From: Sulfurimonas sp.
GTDB taxonomy: Bacteria; Campylobacterota; Campylobacteria; Campylobacterales; Sulfurimonadaceae
Length of the DNA stretch: 53,006 bases
NCBI GenBank assembly: GCA_027083035.1
Contig: JALWSY010000117.1
Location: 1-53,006 of the forward strand
Reading direction: 5' to 3'
The notes under the pieces were generated by a model. It saw nothing but the letters and a program-made list of their open reading frames with translations. It was not told the origin of the DNA and ran no database searches. Positions 31,541-40,689 of this stretch are shown here, piece by piece. The stretch's first letter is position 1. Each line of letters begins with the position of its first letter. A program made the translations under genes and the position numbers.

Positions 31541-32308
31541 CTAATCAAACTGACTAACACGATCATTTGGTGCTAGATATGCAAGAAGTTTGGCTTCAAG
31601 TACACGAGGTGCGTCTCCTGACTGAATAGACATAATACCTGAGATAATCATCTCTTTAAGCATAGTCTCATCATCATTTCTAATCGCCAAAATATTATAA
31701 ATCGGTGTACCAAAAACATTTCCGATAATCGCACCATACATGGTAGTAAGAAGGGCAACCGCCATAGATGGACCGATGGCTGATGGATCAGCCATATTAA
31801 GAAGCATCGCAACAAGACCGATAAGCGTACCAACCATACCCATAGCTCCGGCGAGTCCAGCCCAGTTGTTAAAGATAGCTCCATGAATTTTATGACGCGA
31901 ACTTGTCTGCTCCATCTCTATCTCTAAAAGCTCACGAATAGTATCAGGTTCACTTCCATCAATCGCCATAGAGAGACCTTTTTTTAAAAATTCGTTCTCT
32001 TCATTGTTTACTTCGCTCTCCAAAGCAAGAATCCCATCTTTTCTCGCTTTTGTAGCAAACTCAACAAGCTTTTTTATAAGTTCGGCAGGATCCTCTTCTC
32101 CCGGTTTTATAGCTTTCATAAAGATTTTTGTAAACTGTTTCATCTGCCCGGGTTTAAATGAAACCATTAACGCCCCGATACTTCCTCCTACAACGATAAG
32201 AACAGAAGGAATATCAATATAGGCGCCAACACCAACACCCATCATCATAGCACCCAAAAGGAGTACCATGATTAAAACCAAACCAATGACCGTACCTAAA
32301 TCCATCAA
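31541..32308 (-). CDS. motA: flagellar stator protein MotA
   Basis: The product has 255 residues with four membrane helices (about 3-22, 30-47, 148-170, 180-202) and a large cytoplasmic loop bearing charged residues that contact FliG. The VGTLIGLVAMLLNMADPSAIGPSMAVALLTTMYGAI region is typical of MotA, including the conserved Pro residues of the ion channel. It is the first gene of the thirteen-gene minus-strand run down to 18721. A -10 candidate lies at 32351-32356. Confidence 0.96.
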   Translation of the reverse strand: MMDLGTVIGLVLIMVLLLGAMMMGVGVGAYIDIPSVLIVVGGSIGALMVSFKPGQMKQFTKIFMKAIKPGEEDPAELIKKLVEFATKARKDGILALESEVNNEENEFLKKGLSMAIDGSEPDTIRELLEIEMEQTSSRHKIHGAIFNNWAGLAGAMGMVGTLIGLVAMLLNMADPSAIGPSMAVALLTTMYGAIIGNVFGTPIYNILAIRNDDETMLKEMIISGIMSIQSGDAPRVLEAKLLAYLAPNDRVSQFD

Positions 32309-32350
32309 AAAACCTTATAATAATCTGGTGCTTATGTTACCACAAAAAAT

Positions 32351-32356
32351 ATTATA
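32351..32356 (-). promoter_or_regulatory. -10 candidate for the motA-led run
   Basis: TATAAT is read on the minus strand about 43 bases before the motA ATG. No sigma54 (GG/GC) or clear sigma28 element is visible in this 180-bp region, so the stator genes probably use the housekeeping sigma factor here. Confidence 0.4.
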
Positions 32357-32417
32357 TGTATCTTTCATTCTAAAAATAAAAACCTTGCAAATTAAATACT
32401 AATTAATATTAATCTTC

Positions 32418-32423
32418 TATAAT
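32418..32423 (+). promoter_or_regulatory. -10 TATAAT for the 32488-41494 run
   Basis: TATAAT in an AT-rich tract 65 bases before the TTG start at 32488. It is divergent from the motA promoter. Confidence 0.45.
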
Positions 32424-32487
32424 TAGAATACAAGATAAAAAAGGATAAAATCTTGTTTCATATTTTATATTTTACAAAGGATATCTC

Positions 32488-34386
32488 TTGAGTCCAACAT
32501 CCACGAACCGTTTTAGACTTCTTTATGCTCTTATTGTCAGCTTTTTACTTGTCAACCTTCTTACAAGAGTTGTACTTCTTGTTGTTGATTTTGGAAGTGT
32601 TGATTTAAATATTTTTACTTTAATAAAAACATTTGCAGTTGGCTCTTTTTATGATTTGCTTACTTCATTTTACTACTTTATTCCACTTGTCATCTATCTA
32701 CTACTCGTGCCGACTAAACTCTATAACTCGACACTTCATAGAATCTTTTTGTACATAGTTGTTGCCACTATCTTTTTTGCCATGATTTTTAATGGTGTAA
32801 GTGAGTATTTTTTCTGGGAGGAGTTTGGGAAAAGATTTAATTTTATTGCCGTGGATTACTTAGTTTATACACATGAGGTCATTCATAACATCGAAGAGTC
32901 CTACCCTCTTCCTGCTATTTTGAGTGCTATTTTCGTTGTAAGTTTAACTATTACTTACTTCTTTCGTGAAAAACTTTTCATCCAAAGAGATACAACCACT
33001 TTTAAATCACGAGCAAAAACTGCATCACTACTACTACTTGCTCCTCTTCTTATATTTAATCTTTTTGATAAGCAGGGACTCTCTAACATCTCTGAAAATA
33101 TCTATAACAACGAACTCGCAAAGGATGGAACATACTCCCTCTTCTCGGCATTTAGACACAATGAACTCAAATATAGCGAATTTTTTAAAACACTCGATAC
33201 ACAAGAGGTTTTTGCAAACCTCAAAAAACTTGAAGGCTTTGATGATAAAACACCTAAAGAGATTACTGCAACAAAAGAGATAGAGAAAAAAAATATTATC
33301 TTTATCATGATAGAGAGTATGAGTGCTGAATATATGGGTATCTATGGAAATAAAAAAAATCTTACACCCCATCTTGATGCAGTTGCAAAAAAATCTCTCT
33401 TTTTTAATAATCTCTACGCAACAGGAACACGAACTGTACGAGGTATGGAGGCTGTTACACTCTCTTTTCCACCAACACCGGGAAGAAGCATTGTAAAGCG
33501 TCCAAAGAATGACACCCTAGACTCCATCGGAGATATCTTTTTAAAAGAGGGGTATGATAACCGTTTTATCTATGCAGGACATGGCTACTTTGATAATATG
33601 AATGATTTCTTCTCTAAAAATGGTTTTGAAGTGATAGATAGACTTGACTTTAGTGATGAAGAGGTAACTTTTTCAAATGCTTGGGGTGTGTGTGATGAAG
33701 ACCTTCTCAACAAAGCCCTCCAAAAAGCAGATGCATCATACGCAAACAAAAAGCCATTTTTCTCCTTTATCATGACTACTTCAAACCATAGACCATATAC
33801 CTATCCTGAGGGGAAAATAGATATTCCTAGTCATACGGGGCGTGATGGAGGTGTGAAATATACAGATTATGCCATCAATCAGTTCTTAGAAAAGGCAAAA
33901 GAGAAGCCTTGGTTTAAAGATACTATTTTTGTTATTATTGCTGATCATAATGGCGGAAGTGCCGGAAAAAGCTCACTTCCACTCTATAGATACAAAATCC
34001 CTCTTATGATGTATGCACCGGGAATGATAGAGCCACAGATGGTGACAAAACTCTCTTCACAAATAGACACTTTTCCTACACTCTTTGCTCTTTTAGGATT
34101 TAGCTACAAAGCGAAATTTTATGGCAACAACATCTTAGATGAGAAGTATATTCAAAGGGCTTTTATTGGAAACTATCAAAAGCTTGGCTATGTAAAAAAT
34201 GGCTATATGTACTATCTTACTCCTGATAAAAAATCACATAAAGAGAAGATTAATAATCTCACTATCAATAGCGTAGAGTATGAGGATATGCCTCTCTCAA
34301 AAGAGGAAGAGAAAGAGATTATCACCTACTATCAGAGTGCAAGTGATATTTACGAGAAGAGCAAAGCAAAACCAAATTATAAATAA
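32488..34386 (+). CDS. LTA-synthase-family membrane sulfatase (phosphoglycerol/phosphoethanolamine transferase type)
   Basis: The product has 632 residues, starting at a TTG codon with AAAGGA seven bases ahead. Five hydrophobic helices occupy about 8-200, then an alkaline-phosphatase-like extracellular domain. Expected metal and catalytic residues are present: Glu276 (IESMSAEYMG), a threonine near 312-316 (ATGTRTV) in the place of the LtaS nucleophile, SNHRPYTYP near 430, and Asp486-His487 (ADHNGG). In Gram-negatives this family modifies periplasmic glycans or lipids with a headgroup taken from phospholipids; the acceptor here is unknown. It is the first gene of a nine-gene run rich in envelope functions, ten bases from glmU. 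Confidence 0.88.
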   Translation: MSPTSTNRFRLLYALIVSFLLVNLLTRVVLLVVDFGSVDLNIFTLIKTFAVGSFYDLLTSFYYFIPLVIYLLLVPTKLYNSTLHRIFLYIVVATIFFAMIFNGVSEYFFWEEFGKRFNFIAVDYLVYTHEVIHNIEESYPLPAILSAIFVVSLTITYFFREKLFIQRDTTTFKSRAKTASLLLLAPLLIFNLFDKQGLSNISENIYNNELAKDGTYSLFSAFRHNELKYSEFFKTLDTQEVFANLKKLEGFDDKTPKEITATKEIEKKNIIFIMIESMSAEYMGIYGNKKNLTPHLDAVAKKSLFFNNLYATGTRTVRGMEAVTLSFPPTPGRSIVKRPKNDTLDSIGDIFLKEGYDNRFIYAGHGYFDNMNDFFSKNGFEVIDRLDFSDEEVTFSNAWGVCDEDLLNKALQKADASYANKKPFFSFIMTTSNHRPYTYPEGKIDIPSHTGRDGGVKYTDYAINQFLEKAKEKPWFKDTIFVIIADHNGGSAGKSSLPLYRYKIPLMMYAPGMIEPQMVTKLSSQIDTFPTLFALLGFSYKAKFYGNNILDEKYIQRAFIGNYQKLGYVKNGYMYYLTPDKKSHKEKINNLTINSVEYEDMPLSKEEEKEIITYYQSASDIYEKSKAKPNYK

Positions 34387-34395
34387 GAGAGTAGC

Positions 34396-35700
34396 ATGAA
34401 TCAAGAATCAATTAGCATCGTCATTTTAGCAGCAGGGAAAGGGAGTCGCATGAAGTCTTCCAAAGCAAAAGTTCTCCACTCTATTAGTGGAAAACCAATG
34501 CTTTATCACATTATCAAAGCCTCACAAGAGATTTCAGATGATATTACTATTGTTATTGCGCATCAAAAAGAGGCTGTTCAAGAGCAGATGGAAGCACTCT
34601 TTGAAAATATAAACTTTGTTGTTCAGGATGCACAAAACTTTCCGGGAACCGGTGGGGCGATGAAAAATATCAACCCTAAACATGAGAAAGTTTTAGTGCT
34701 TAATGGAGATATGCCACTTATCACCGCTGATGCACTACGAGGATTTTTAACTACCGATGCAGACATTATTATGTCTATCTTTGATTTAGAAGATCCAAGT
34801 GGATATGGTCGCGTTATCATTGAAGAGAATAGTGTGCAATATATAGTTGAGCAAAAAGATGCAAATGATGCAGAACTTGCAACTACAACGGTAAATTCAG
34901 GTATATACGCTTTTAGTAAAGCTGTTATTGAGAAGTACATTCCACTTTTGAGCAACGATAACGCTCAAGAGGAGTATTATCTTACAGATGTGATTGCTAT
35001 GGCAAAAAAAGATGGACTCACAATCACCCCTCTTTTGGTGGATGAGGAGCATTTTAAGGGTGTAAACTCTAAAAAAGATTTAGCAGATGCCGAAGAGATT
35101 ATGCAGGAGAGAATCAAAACAAAATGGATGCAAGAGGGGGTCATAATGCAACTCCCCTCTACTATCTACATCGAAGTTACTGTCAATTTTGAGGGGGAGT
35201 GTGTAGTTGAAAATGGCTGCAGAATCTCTGGCGAGACACTTATTGTTAACTCGCACATAAAAGCGCACTCTATCATTGAAGACTCTATTGTTAAAAACTC
35301 CAATGTAGGACCACTTGCACATCTGCGTCCTGCATCATACTTAGAAGATACTCATATAGGCAACTTTGTAGAGGTCAAAAAATCAAGCCTCAAGGGTGTC
35401 AAAGCAGGACATCTCAGCTATCTCGGTGATGCGATTATAGATAGTGGCAGCAATATAGGTGCCGGTACAATCACCTGTAACTATGATGGCGTAAACAAGC
35501 ACAAAACCATCATAGGAAAAAATGTTTTTGTAGGAAGCGATACCCAGCTTGTAGCACCTGTGACCATAGAGGATGATGTTATGATAGCTGCAGGAACTAC
35601 CGTGCCAAGTGGTACTGTTACAAGTGGTAACTTAGTGTTAAGTCGTGTAAAACTCAAATCCATCAAAGATTACTTCTACAAACATTTTAGGAAAAAATAG
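34396..35700 (+). CDS. glmU: bifunctional N-acetylglucosamine-1-phosphate uridyltransferase / glucosamine-1-phosphate acetyltransferase
   Basis: The product has 434 residues and makes UDP-GlcNAc for peptidoglycan and LPS. The N-terminal nucleotidyltransferase has [13 protein letters not shown] (about 9-21), PGTGGAM (about 80) and LNGDMPL (about 102). The C-terminal left-handed beta helix (about 245-430) has [27 protein letters not shown] and repeated hexapeptides, with the acetyltransferase His in LAHLRPAS. The length is usual for epsilon GlmU. The stop is immediately followed by the coaBC ATG. Confidence 0.97.
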   Translation: MNQESISIVILAAGKGSRMKSSKAKVLHSISGKPMLYHIIKASQEISDDITIVIAHQKEAVQEQMEALFENINFVVQDAQNFPGTGGAMKNINPKHEKVLVLNGDMPLITADALRGFLTTDADIIMSIFDLEDPSGYGRVIIEENSVQYIVEQKDANDAELATTTVNSGIYAFSKAVIEKYIPLLSNDNAQEEYYLTDVIAMAKKDGLTITPLLVDEEHFKGVNSKKDLADAEEIMQERIKTKWMQEGVIMQLPSTIYIEVTVNFEGECVVENGCRISGETLIVNSHIKAHSIIEDSIVKNSNVGPLAHLRPASYLEDTHIGNFVEVKKSSLKGVKAGHLSYLGDAIIDSGSNIGAGTITCNYDGVNKHKTIIGKNVFVGSDTQLVAPVTIEDDVMIAAGTTVPSGTVTSGNLVLSRVKLKSIKDYFYKHFRKK

Positions 35701-36975
35701 ATGCTTATACCTACCTCTCTACTCAACAACAAAAAAATCCTTCTTGGTGTAACCGGTTCTATAGCCGTTTACAAATCACTCGAACTCGCTCGTCTCTTTG
35801 TTAAAGCAGGTGCAGAGGTACGCGTTGTTATGAGTGAGAGTGCAAAGAAGTTTGTCACACCACTTACTTTTGAAACACTTACTTCCAATCGTGTACTTGA
35901 TGATACAAATGAGTCTTGGATAGATGACCACAACCATATCAAAACAACAGAGTGGGCAGATATTTTTGTCATAGCACCGGCAACGGCAAATAGTATCGCC
36001 AAACTTGCAAATGCCATAGCAGATACCATGCTGCTTCAATGCGCCCTCGCCTTTAGTGATATGAAAATTTTAGCTCCCGCAGCAAATACAAATATGTTAA
36101 AGAATCCCATCACACAAGCAAACTTTAAAATGCTTGGTATCTCAAACTACACCATCATAGATACACAGACAAAAGAGTTAGCGTGTAAAACTGTTGGAGA
36201 TGGGGCGATGGCTGAACCCTTAAATATTTTTTGGGCAACTGCCCGTGAGCTTTTAAAAGATACATTTTGGGCAGATAGACGCGTCATTGTTACAGGTGGC
36301 GGTACTATAGAGAAGATAGATGATGTCCGCTATATCTCCAACTTCTCAAGTGGTAAGATGGCATCAGCGGTAGCTACTGCTCTGTACTGTAGAGGTGCTG
36401 ATGTAAATCTCATAAGTACACGCTTTGATGCAGACCTGCCAGAGGGTGTTTACAGACTCGATGTAACAGACTCTACAGAGATGTTAGAGTATCTCACAGA
36501 CTCTATTCGCGTAGCAAAAAAAGGGAAACTCTCTAAAGCAACACTTGTAAGGGATGAACATATTCATCTTATCCAAAAGAAACCTTATCTTTTTATGGCA
36601 GCAGCGGTGAGTGATTATATTCCTGAATTTTCACAGAAGGGAAAACTCAAAAAGGATGTTTTAGGGGAGAATTGGGAGTTAAAACTGAAAAAAAATAGCG
36701 ATATACTCTCTTCCATAGATAAAAATGGAATTAATGTTGTTGGATTTAAGGCAGAGATGGATGCTACAAATGCCCTACAAAATGCTACAAAGATGCTCCA
36801 CTCAAAAGAGCTTGATGCAGTCTGCTTAAATGTTCTAAAGGACTCTGAGAGTTTTGGGACAGATACAAATGCTGTGACCTTTATAACAAGAGAGCAACAA
36901 GTTGTACTACCAACTGCCGATAAACTCTCTTTAGCTTTTGAGCTTCTTACACACGCCAAAGCATTAGAAGAGTAG
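35701..36975 (+). CDS. coaBC: bifunctional phosphopantothenoylcysteine decarboxylase / phosphopantothenate-cysteine ligase
   Basis: The product has 424 residues and catalyses two coenzyme A steps. The N-terminal flavin-dependent CoaC domain starts ILLGVTGSIAVYKSLELAR, with the active-site His in DHNHIKTTEWAD and the flavin loop APATANSIAKLANAIAD. The substrate-clamp motif, usually PAMNxxMW, reads PAANTNML. The C-terminal CoaB domain starts near 195 with VIVTGGGTIEKIDDVRYISNFSSGKM and has MAAAVSDY, LKLKKNSDIL and VVGFKAE. It lies between glmU and uppS with essentially no spacing. Confidence 0.95.
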   Translation: MLIPTSLLNNKKILLGVTGSIAVYKSLELARLFVKAGAEVRVVMSESAKKFVTPLTFETLTSNRVLDDTNESWIDDHNHIKTTEWADIFVIAPATANSIAKLANAIADTMLLQCALAFSDMKILAPAANTNMLKNPITQANFKMLGISNYTIIDTQTKELACKTVGDGAMAEPLNIFWATARELLKDTFWADRRVIVTGGGTIEKIDDVRYISNFSSGKMASAVATALYCRGADVNLISTRFDADLPEGVYRLDVTDSTEMLEYLTDSIRVAKKGKLSKATLVRDEHIHLIQKKPYLFMAAAVSDYIPEFSQKGKLKKDVLGENWELKLKKNSDILSSIDKNGINVVGFKAEMDATNALQNATKMLHSKELDAVCLNVLKDSESFGTDTNAVTFITREQQVVLPTADKLSLAFELLTHAKALEE

Positions 36976-36978
36976 AAA

Positions 36979-37656
36979 ATGAATCAAGCAAAACACATAG
37001 CAATTATCATGGATGGGAATGGGCGTTGGGCAGAGCTTCAGGGTAAAAAAAGAGTCAAAGGGCATGAGGCTGGAGCAAAGGTTGTCAAAGATATAACAAC
37101 CTACTGCTCTAACTCTACAGATGTGGAGCGCTTAACACTCTATGCCTTCTCAACTGAAAACTGGAAACGACCTCGTCTAGAGGTAGAGTTTCTTATGAAG
37201 TTGCTCAACACCTACTTAAAAAATGAACTTCCTGTCTATCTTGAAAACAATGTCCGCTTCGAGAGTATAGGCGACACAAGAGCTTTTTCTAAAACGCTGC
37301 AAAAGACCATAGCAACGGTAGAGGAGAAGACTGCCCACTGCGATGGACTTGTTCAATCTCTCGCCCTCAACTATGGAGCGCAAGATGAGATACTTCGTGC
37401 GATAAACAGACTCAAGAGTGAAACAGATGACATTACACTAGAGATGTTCTCCAACGCTCTTGATTGTAAGCATGATGTTGATATACTTATACGAACAGGT
37501 GGAGACCATAGACTCTCAAACTTTTTACTCTGGCAAGCGGCTTATGCTGAACTCTTCTTTACAGATACACTCTGGCCAGACTTTACAACAAAAGAGTTAG
37601 ATAAAATTATAAAAAAATTTACGAAAATTGAGCGTAGATTTGGAGGATTAAAATGA
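36979..37656 (+). CDS. uppS: undecaprenyl diphosphate synthase
   Basis: The product has 225 residues and extends farnesyl diphosphate with IPP in cis to make the C55 lipid carrier for peptidoglycan and O-antigen. The signature IAIIMDGNGRWA (about 8-19) carries the catalytic Asp. TLYAFSTENWKRP lies near 54-66, and LIRTGGDHRLSNFLLWQAAYAEL near 172-195. It starts 3 bases after the coaBC stop and overlaps the prepilin peptidase start by 4 bases. Confidence 0.97.
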   Translation: MNQAKHIAIIMDGNGRWAELQGKKRVKGHEAGAKVVKDITTYCSNSTDVERLTLYAFSTENWKRPRLEVEFLMKLLNTYLKNELPVYLENNVRFESIGDTRAFSKTLQKTIATVEEKTAHCDGLVQSLALNYGAQDEILRAINRLKSETDDITLEMFSNALDCKHDVDILIRTGGDHRLSNFLLWQAAYAELFFTDTLWPDFTTKELDKIIKKFTKIERRFGGLK

Positions 37657-38471
37657 TAGAGTTGGTATTTGTTTTTATATTTGGACTTCTGTTTGGGTCA
37701 TTTTTAAATGTGGTGATTTTGCGCATACCAAAGGAAGAGAGTGTTGTCTTTGAAGGCTCTTACTGTTACAGTTGTGGAAAAAAGCTCAAACCTTGGCATA
37801 ATATTCCTCTTTTCTCTTGGATTTTTCTGGGTGGAAAGTGTGCTTTTTGTAAAAGTAAAATCTCTATTCAGTATCCGCTTATAGAGTTAGCTTCAGCGAT
37901 TATTTTTCTGCTTGTCGCTATGAAAAGCGGTATCACTATTGCTTCTTTTTTTGTTGCACTGAGCTTTTTAATGCTGCTTGCTTTGGCAATGATAGACTTA
38001 AAATATAAAATGGTTCCAGACTCTCTTAATCTCTTGGCAATTCTCTTTGCAATCCTAGGTGCATCATCACCGCAAGGATTTATACTCAACTTACAAAACG
38101 CCCTGCTCTTCGCTGGGGGTTTTACCCTGCTTCGCTTTGCACTTTCTTACTACATGACTTCAGGTGTTTATAGAGCAGGACTCAAGACAAAAACATCTTG
38201 GAACAGACACTACGACAGAACACCGATGATTGAGGCTATGGGAGAGGGTGATATCATGGTCGCTGCAACTATGGGTGCGCTTTTAGGAGTGCAACTTACT
38301 CCCGTAGCTATTTTTTTATCTGCTCTTTTAGCGATGCCTGTTATGCTTCTAGTTATGAAAAAATCTAAAGAGGAGCAGCGTGTTCCTTTTGTCCCATTTT
38401 TAGCTATGGCTACACTTATTGTGTATATTTATGAGACGCCTATTTTAAACTTTATAGAGGCTAACTACTAA
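37653..38471 (+). CDS. type IV prepilin peptidase (A24 family)
   Basis: The product has 272 residues, an inner-membrane aspartyl protease that cleaves prepilin-like leaders and methylates the new N-terminus. The zinc-type cysteines of the cytoplasmic loop are present (Cys38, 41, 63, 66: YCYSCGK and CAFCKSK). The two catalytic aspartates are probably Asp115 (MIDLKYKMVPD) and Asp200 (GEGDIMV; the usual motif is GxGDxK, here Met replaces the lysine region). About seven membrane helices are seen. No pilin or secretin gene is in the window. It is positioned in the envelope run after uppS. Confidence 0.93.
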   Translation: MIELVFVFIFGLLFGSFLNVVILRIPKEESVVFEGSYCYSCGKKLKPWHNIPLFSWIFLGGKCAFCKSKISIQYPLIELASAIIFLLVAMKSGITIASFFVALSFLMLLALAMIDLKYKMVPDSLNLLAILFAILGASSPQGFILNLQNALLFAGGFTLLRFALSYYMTSGVYRAGLKTKTSWNRHYDRTPMIEAMGEGDIMVAATMGALLGVQLTPVAIFLSALLAMPVMLLVMKKSKEEQRVPFVPFLAMATLIVYIYETPILNFIEANY

Positions 38472-38476
38472 CACGA

Positions 38477-39496
38477 ATGAATAGACTTAACAAATACATC
38501 ACAGATAATCTCTCAGCACTCTTTGTCTCGATGTTTATGCCTCTCTTTGCTATCGCTTCGGTTATATTTTTAATCAAGCTCGCGACCTATACTGCTGTTA
38601 TACACCTCAGTATCTGGGAGATGACAAAGCTCTATCTCTTTTTTACTCCAGAGCTGCTCTTCTATACCCTTCCTGTTGCCTTTTTTATAGCAGCTACACT
38701 CTCGCTACTCAAACTCTCAAATGACAATGAGATAATTGTCCTCTTCTCTCTTGGCATTAAACCAGCCTATATTCTTAAAATACTTCTCAAACCAGCTCTG
38801 CTGCTAAGTGTTCTTTTAGGATTTAACTTTTTTGTACTTTTCCCCCATACAAAAATACTCTCAGGAAATTTTCTCTCCTATAAAAAGAGTGAAGCAAAGT
38901 TCAATCTCTCAGCAAGTGAGTTTGGAAACAGTTTTGGAGAGTGGCTCCTCTATCTTGGAAAGAAGAGTGAAGATGGCACTTTTAGCGAAGTCTTTCTCTT
39001 TAATAAAAAGCAAAAAGAGGAGATTCTAATCGCTGCAAAAAAAGCAGAGCTGATTAATGATGCAGGTATTTTAAGGCTTAAACTAACAAATGGACAAGGA
39101 TACAGCTACTCAAAAAAGAAGTTTACTCAGATAAATTTTAAGACTATGCTCATTAATGATACTATGAAAACAGATTTGACTACATATCGCTCTACATTGG
39201 GATACTGGACATCAGATGAGAGAAAAGAGGCAAAACGACATATGCTTATCACGGATACACTTCTGAGTCTCTTCCCTCTGCTGAGTCTTTTTTTGGTACT
39301 CTCCTTTGGAGTAGTACACGCGAGACATCAAAAATCATATATCTACCTCTATCTATTTTTGAGTATAGCTATCTACTACGCCTCCATTATGATTTTACAA
39401 GACAGGCTCTACTACTACACTATTCCTACCGTAGCAGTTTTCTGGAGTATAGCTACTTACCTGCTCTATAGAAAAATGATTGTAAAGAGATTTTAA
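38477..39496 (+). CDS. LptF/LptG-family permease of lipopolysaccharide export
   Basis: The product has 339 residues. Three membrane helices lie in the first 120 residues (about 12-35, 52-75, 95-115), a periplasmic beta-jellyroll region at about 125-250, and three helices at the C-terminus (about 260-335). This is the YjgP/YjgQ layout. With LptB2 it extracts LPS from the inner membrane and passes it to LptC/A. LptF and LptG cannot be separated confidently; LptF is the more likely. It begins 5 bases after the peptidase stop, and truA starts on its last base (TAATG). Confidence 0.88.
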   Translation: MNRLNKYITDNLSALFVSMFMPLFAIASVIFLIKLATYTAVIHLSIWEMTKLYLFFTPELLFYTLPVAFFIAATLSLLKLSNDNEIIVLFSLGIKPAYILKILLKPALLLSVLLGFNFFVLFPHTKILSGNFLSYKKSEAKFNLSASEFGNSFGEWLLYLGKKSEDGTFSEVFLFNKKQKEEILIAAKKAELINDAGILRLKLTNGQGYSYSKKKFTQINFKTMLINDTMKTDLTTYRSTLGYWTSDERKEAKRHMLITDTLLSLFPLLSLFLVLSFGVVHARHQKSYIYLYLFLSIAIYYASIMILQDRLYYYTIPTVAVFWSIATYLLYRKMIVKRF

Positions 39497-40206
39497 TGCG
39501 TGTTGCTCTTAAACTTGCCTACAATGGAGCGCACTATTTTGGCTCACAACAACAAAAAGAGACTACCAACACTATCTTAGGAAAATTACTTGAAGCACTC
39601 AAGGCACTTGGCATAGACTCAAAGGTTGTCGCAAGCGGTAGAACAGATAGAGGTGTGCATGCAACAGGTCAAGTCTGCCATCTTGATTTGCCAGAGTTTT
39701 GGAGCAATCTTGAAAGACTTCTTCAAGTGCTAAACAACAAGCTCCCCTCCTCCATCAGGGTACTCAAGATACAAAGAGTCAAAGCAGATTTTCATGCAAG
39801 ATACAGTACAAAAAAAAGAGTCTATAGATATCTCATCAAAGAGGGTGAAACAAATCCTTTTGAGAGTGAATTTATCACCTTCTTAACTAAAGTAAATTTT
39901 ACAAAACTGGCTCACAACATCAAACTCTTTGAGGGGAGGTATGATTTTAAGCACTTTATGAAAAGTGGTAGTGATGTAGGTTCTACAGAGAGAGAAATCT
40001 TTAAAGCTTTTGCATATAAGCATAAAGAGTATATAATTTTATACTTTGAAGCAAATGGATTTTTAAGAAGTCAGATTCGCATGATGGTAGCTTCTCTGCT
40101 ACACCTTGATGCGCAGAGTATAAAGCAGAAACTAGGTGGTCTGCAAGATTACAGAGTTAAACCGGCACCACCAAATGGTCTCTACCTTGCTAAGATAAAA
40201 TATTAA
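39496..40206 (+). CDS. truA: tRNA pseudouridine(38-40) synthase TruA
   Basis: The product has 236 residues and isomerises uridines 38-40 of the anticodon stem-loop. The catalytic Asp is in ASGRTDRGVHATGQV (about 47-61). RYSTKKRVYRYLI lies near 100, the DFKHFMKSGSD segment near 150, and FLRSQIRMMVASLL near 195. It is slightly shorter than the E. coli enzyme, as in other epsilon forms. It is one-base coupled to the permease gene and 12 bases ahead of the scaffold gene. Confidence 0.96.
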   Translation: MRVALKLAYNGAHYFGSQQQKETTNTILGKLLEALKALGIDSKVVASGRTDRGVHATGQVCHLDLPEFWSNLERLLQVLNNKLPSSIRVLKIQRVKADFHARYSTKKRVYRYLIKEGETNPFESEFITFLTKVNFTKLAHNIKLFEGRYDFKHFMKSGSDVGSTEREIFKAFAYKHKEYIILYFEANGFLRSQIRMMVASLLHLDAQSIKQKLGGLQDYRVKPAPPNGLYLAKIKY

Positions 40207-40218
40207 AGGAAGTAAAAA

Positions 40219-40689
40219 ATGCTAGAAGATATAAAAGTTCCAGAGGGTGTTAATAAAGAGACTCTCGAACATCTTATGGATCCAAAAAACTATGGAAAAC
40301 TTGAACACCCGAGCTGTATAGGTGTGGCTCTTGATGAAAAGACAAAGGAGTATGTTATAGTCTATACACTTCTTGATGCAGACACCATTAAAGATATAAA
40401 GTTTGCTACAAATGGGTGTCAAGATACAGTTGTGATTGGTTCTATGTTTACAGAGATGATTAAAGGAAACGACATTGAATATGCTACAAAAGCTATAGAG
40501 AAGATAAATGAAAAGCTCGGCTCTCTCTCTGTACAACAACAAATCTGTGCGGACATCGTCTTTAGTGCTTTTCAAGCCTCTTTAATCAACTACAAAAATC
40601 TACAAAACGGAGAGAGTGAGGAGTTGCATCTTCTCAAAATGAAAGAGAGTTGTGAAGTTGTAGAGAGTGAGGAGAAAGAGAATGAATAA
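40219..40689 (+). CDS. IscU/NifU-N-like iron-sulfur scaffold paralogue, incomplete cysteine set
   Basis: The product has 156 residues. It follows the NifU N-terminal fold: HLMDPKNYGKLEHP at about 18-31, DIKFATNGCQDTVVIGS at 59-75, QQQICADIVFSAF at about 106-118. Of the three scaffold cysteines, Cys67 (GC) and Cys110 are present, but the CGD motif expected near residue 42 reads TKEYV, and the histidine of KLHC is replaced by Gln. An extra Cys33 lies in HPSCIG. The C-terminal 30 residues are acidic with Cys144. It may hold iron or a labile cluster rather than act as a standard scaffold; that is inference. A ferritin-like gene starts within its last codons. Confidence 0.78.
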   Translation: MLEDIKVPEGVNKETLEHLMDPKNYGKLEHPSCIGVALDEKTKEYVIVYTLLDADTIKDIKFATNGCQDTVVIGSMFTEMIKGNDIEYATKAIEKINEKLGSLSVQQQICADIVFSAFQASLINYKNLQNGESEELHLLKMKESCEVVESEEKENE

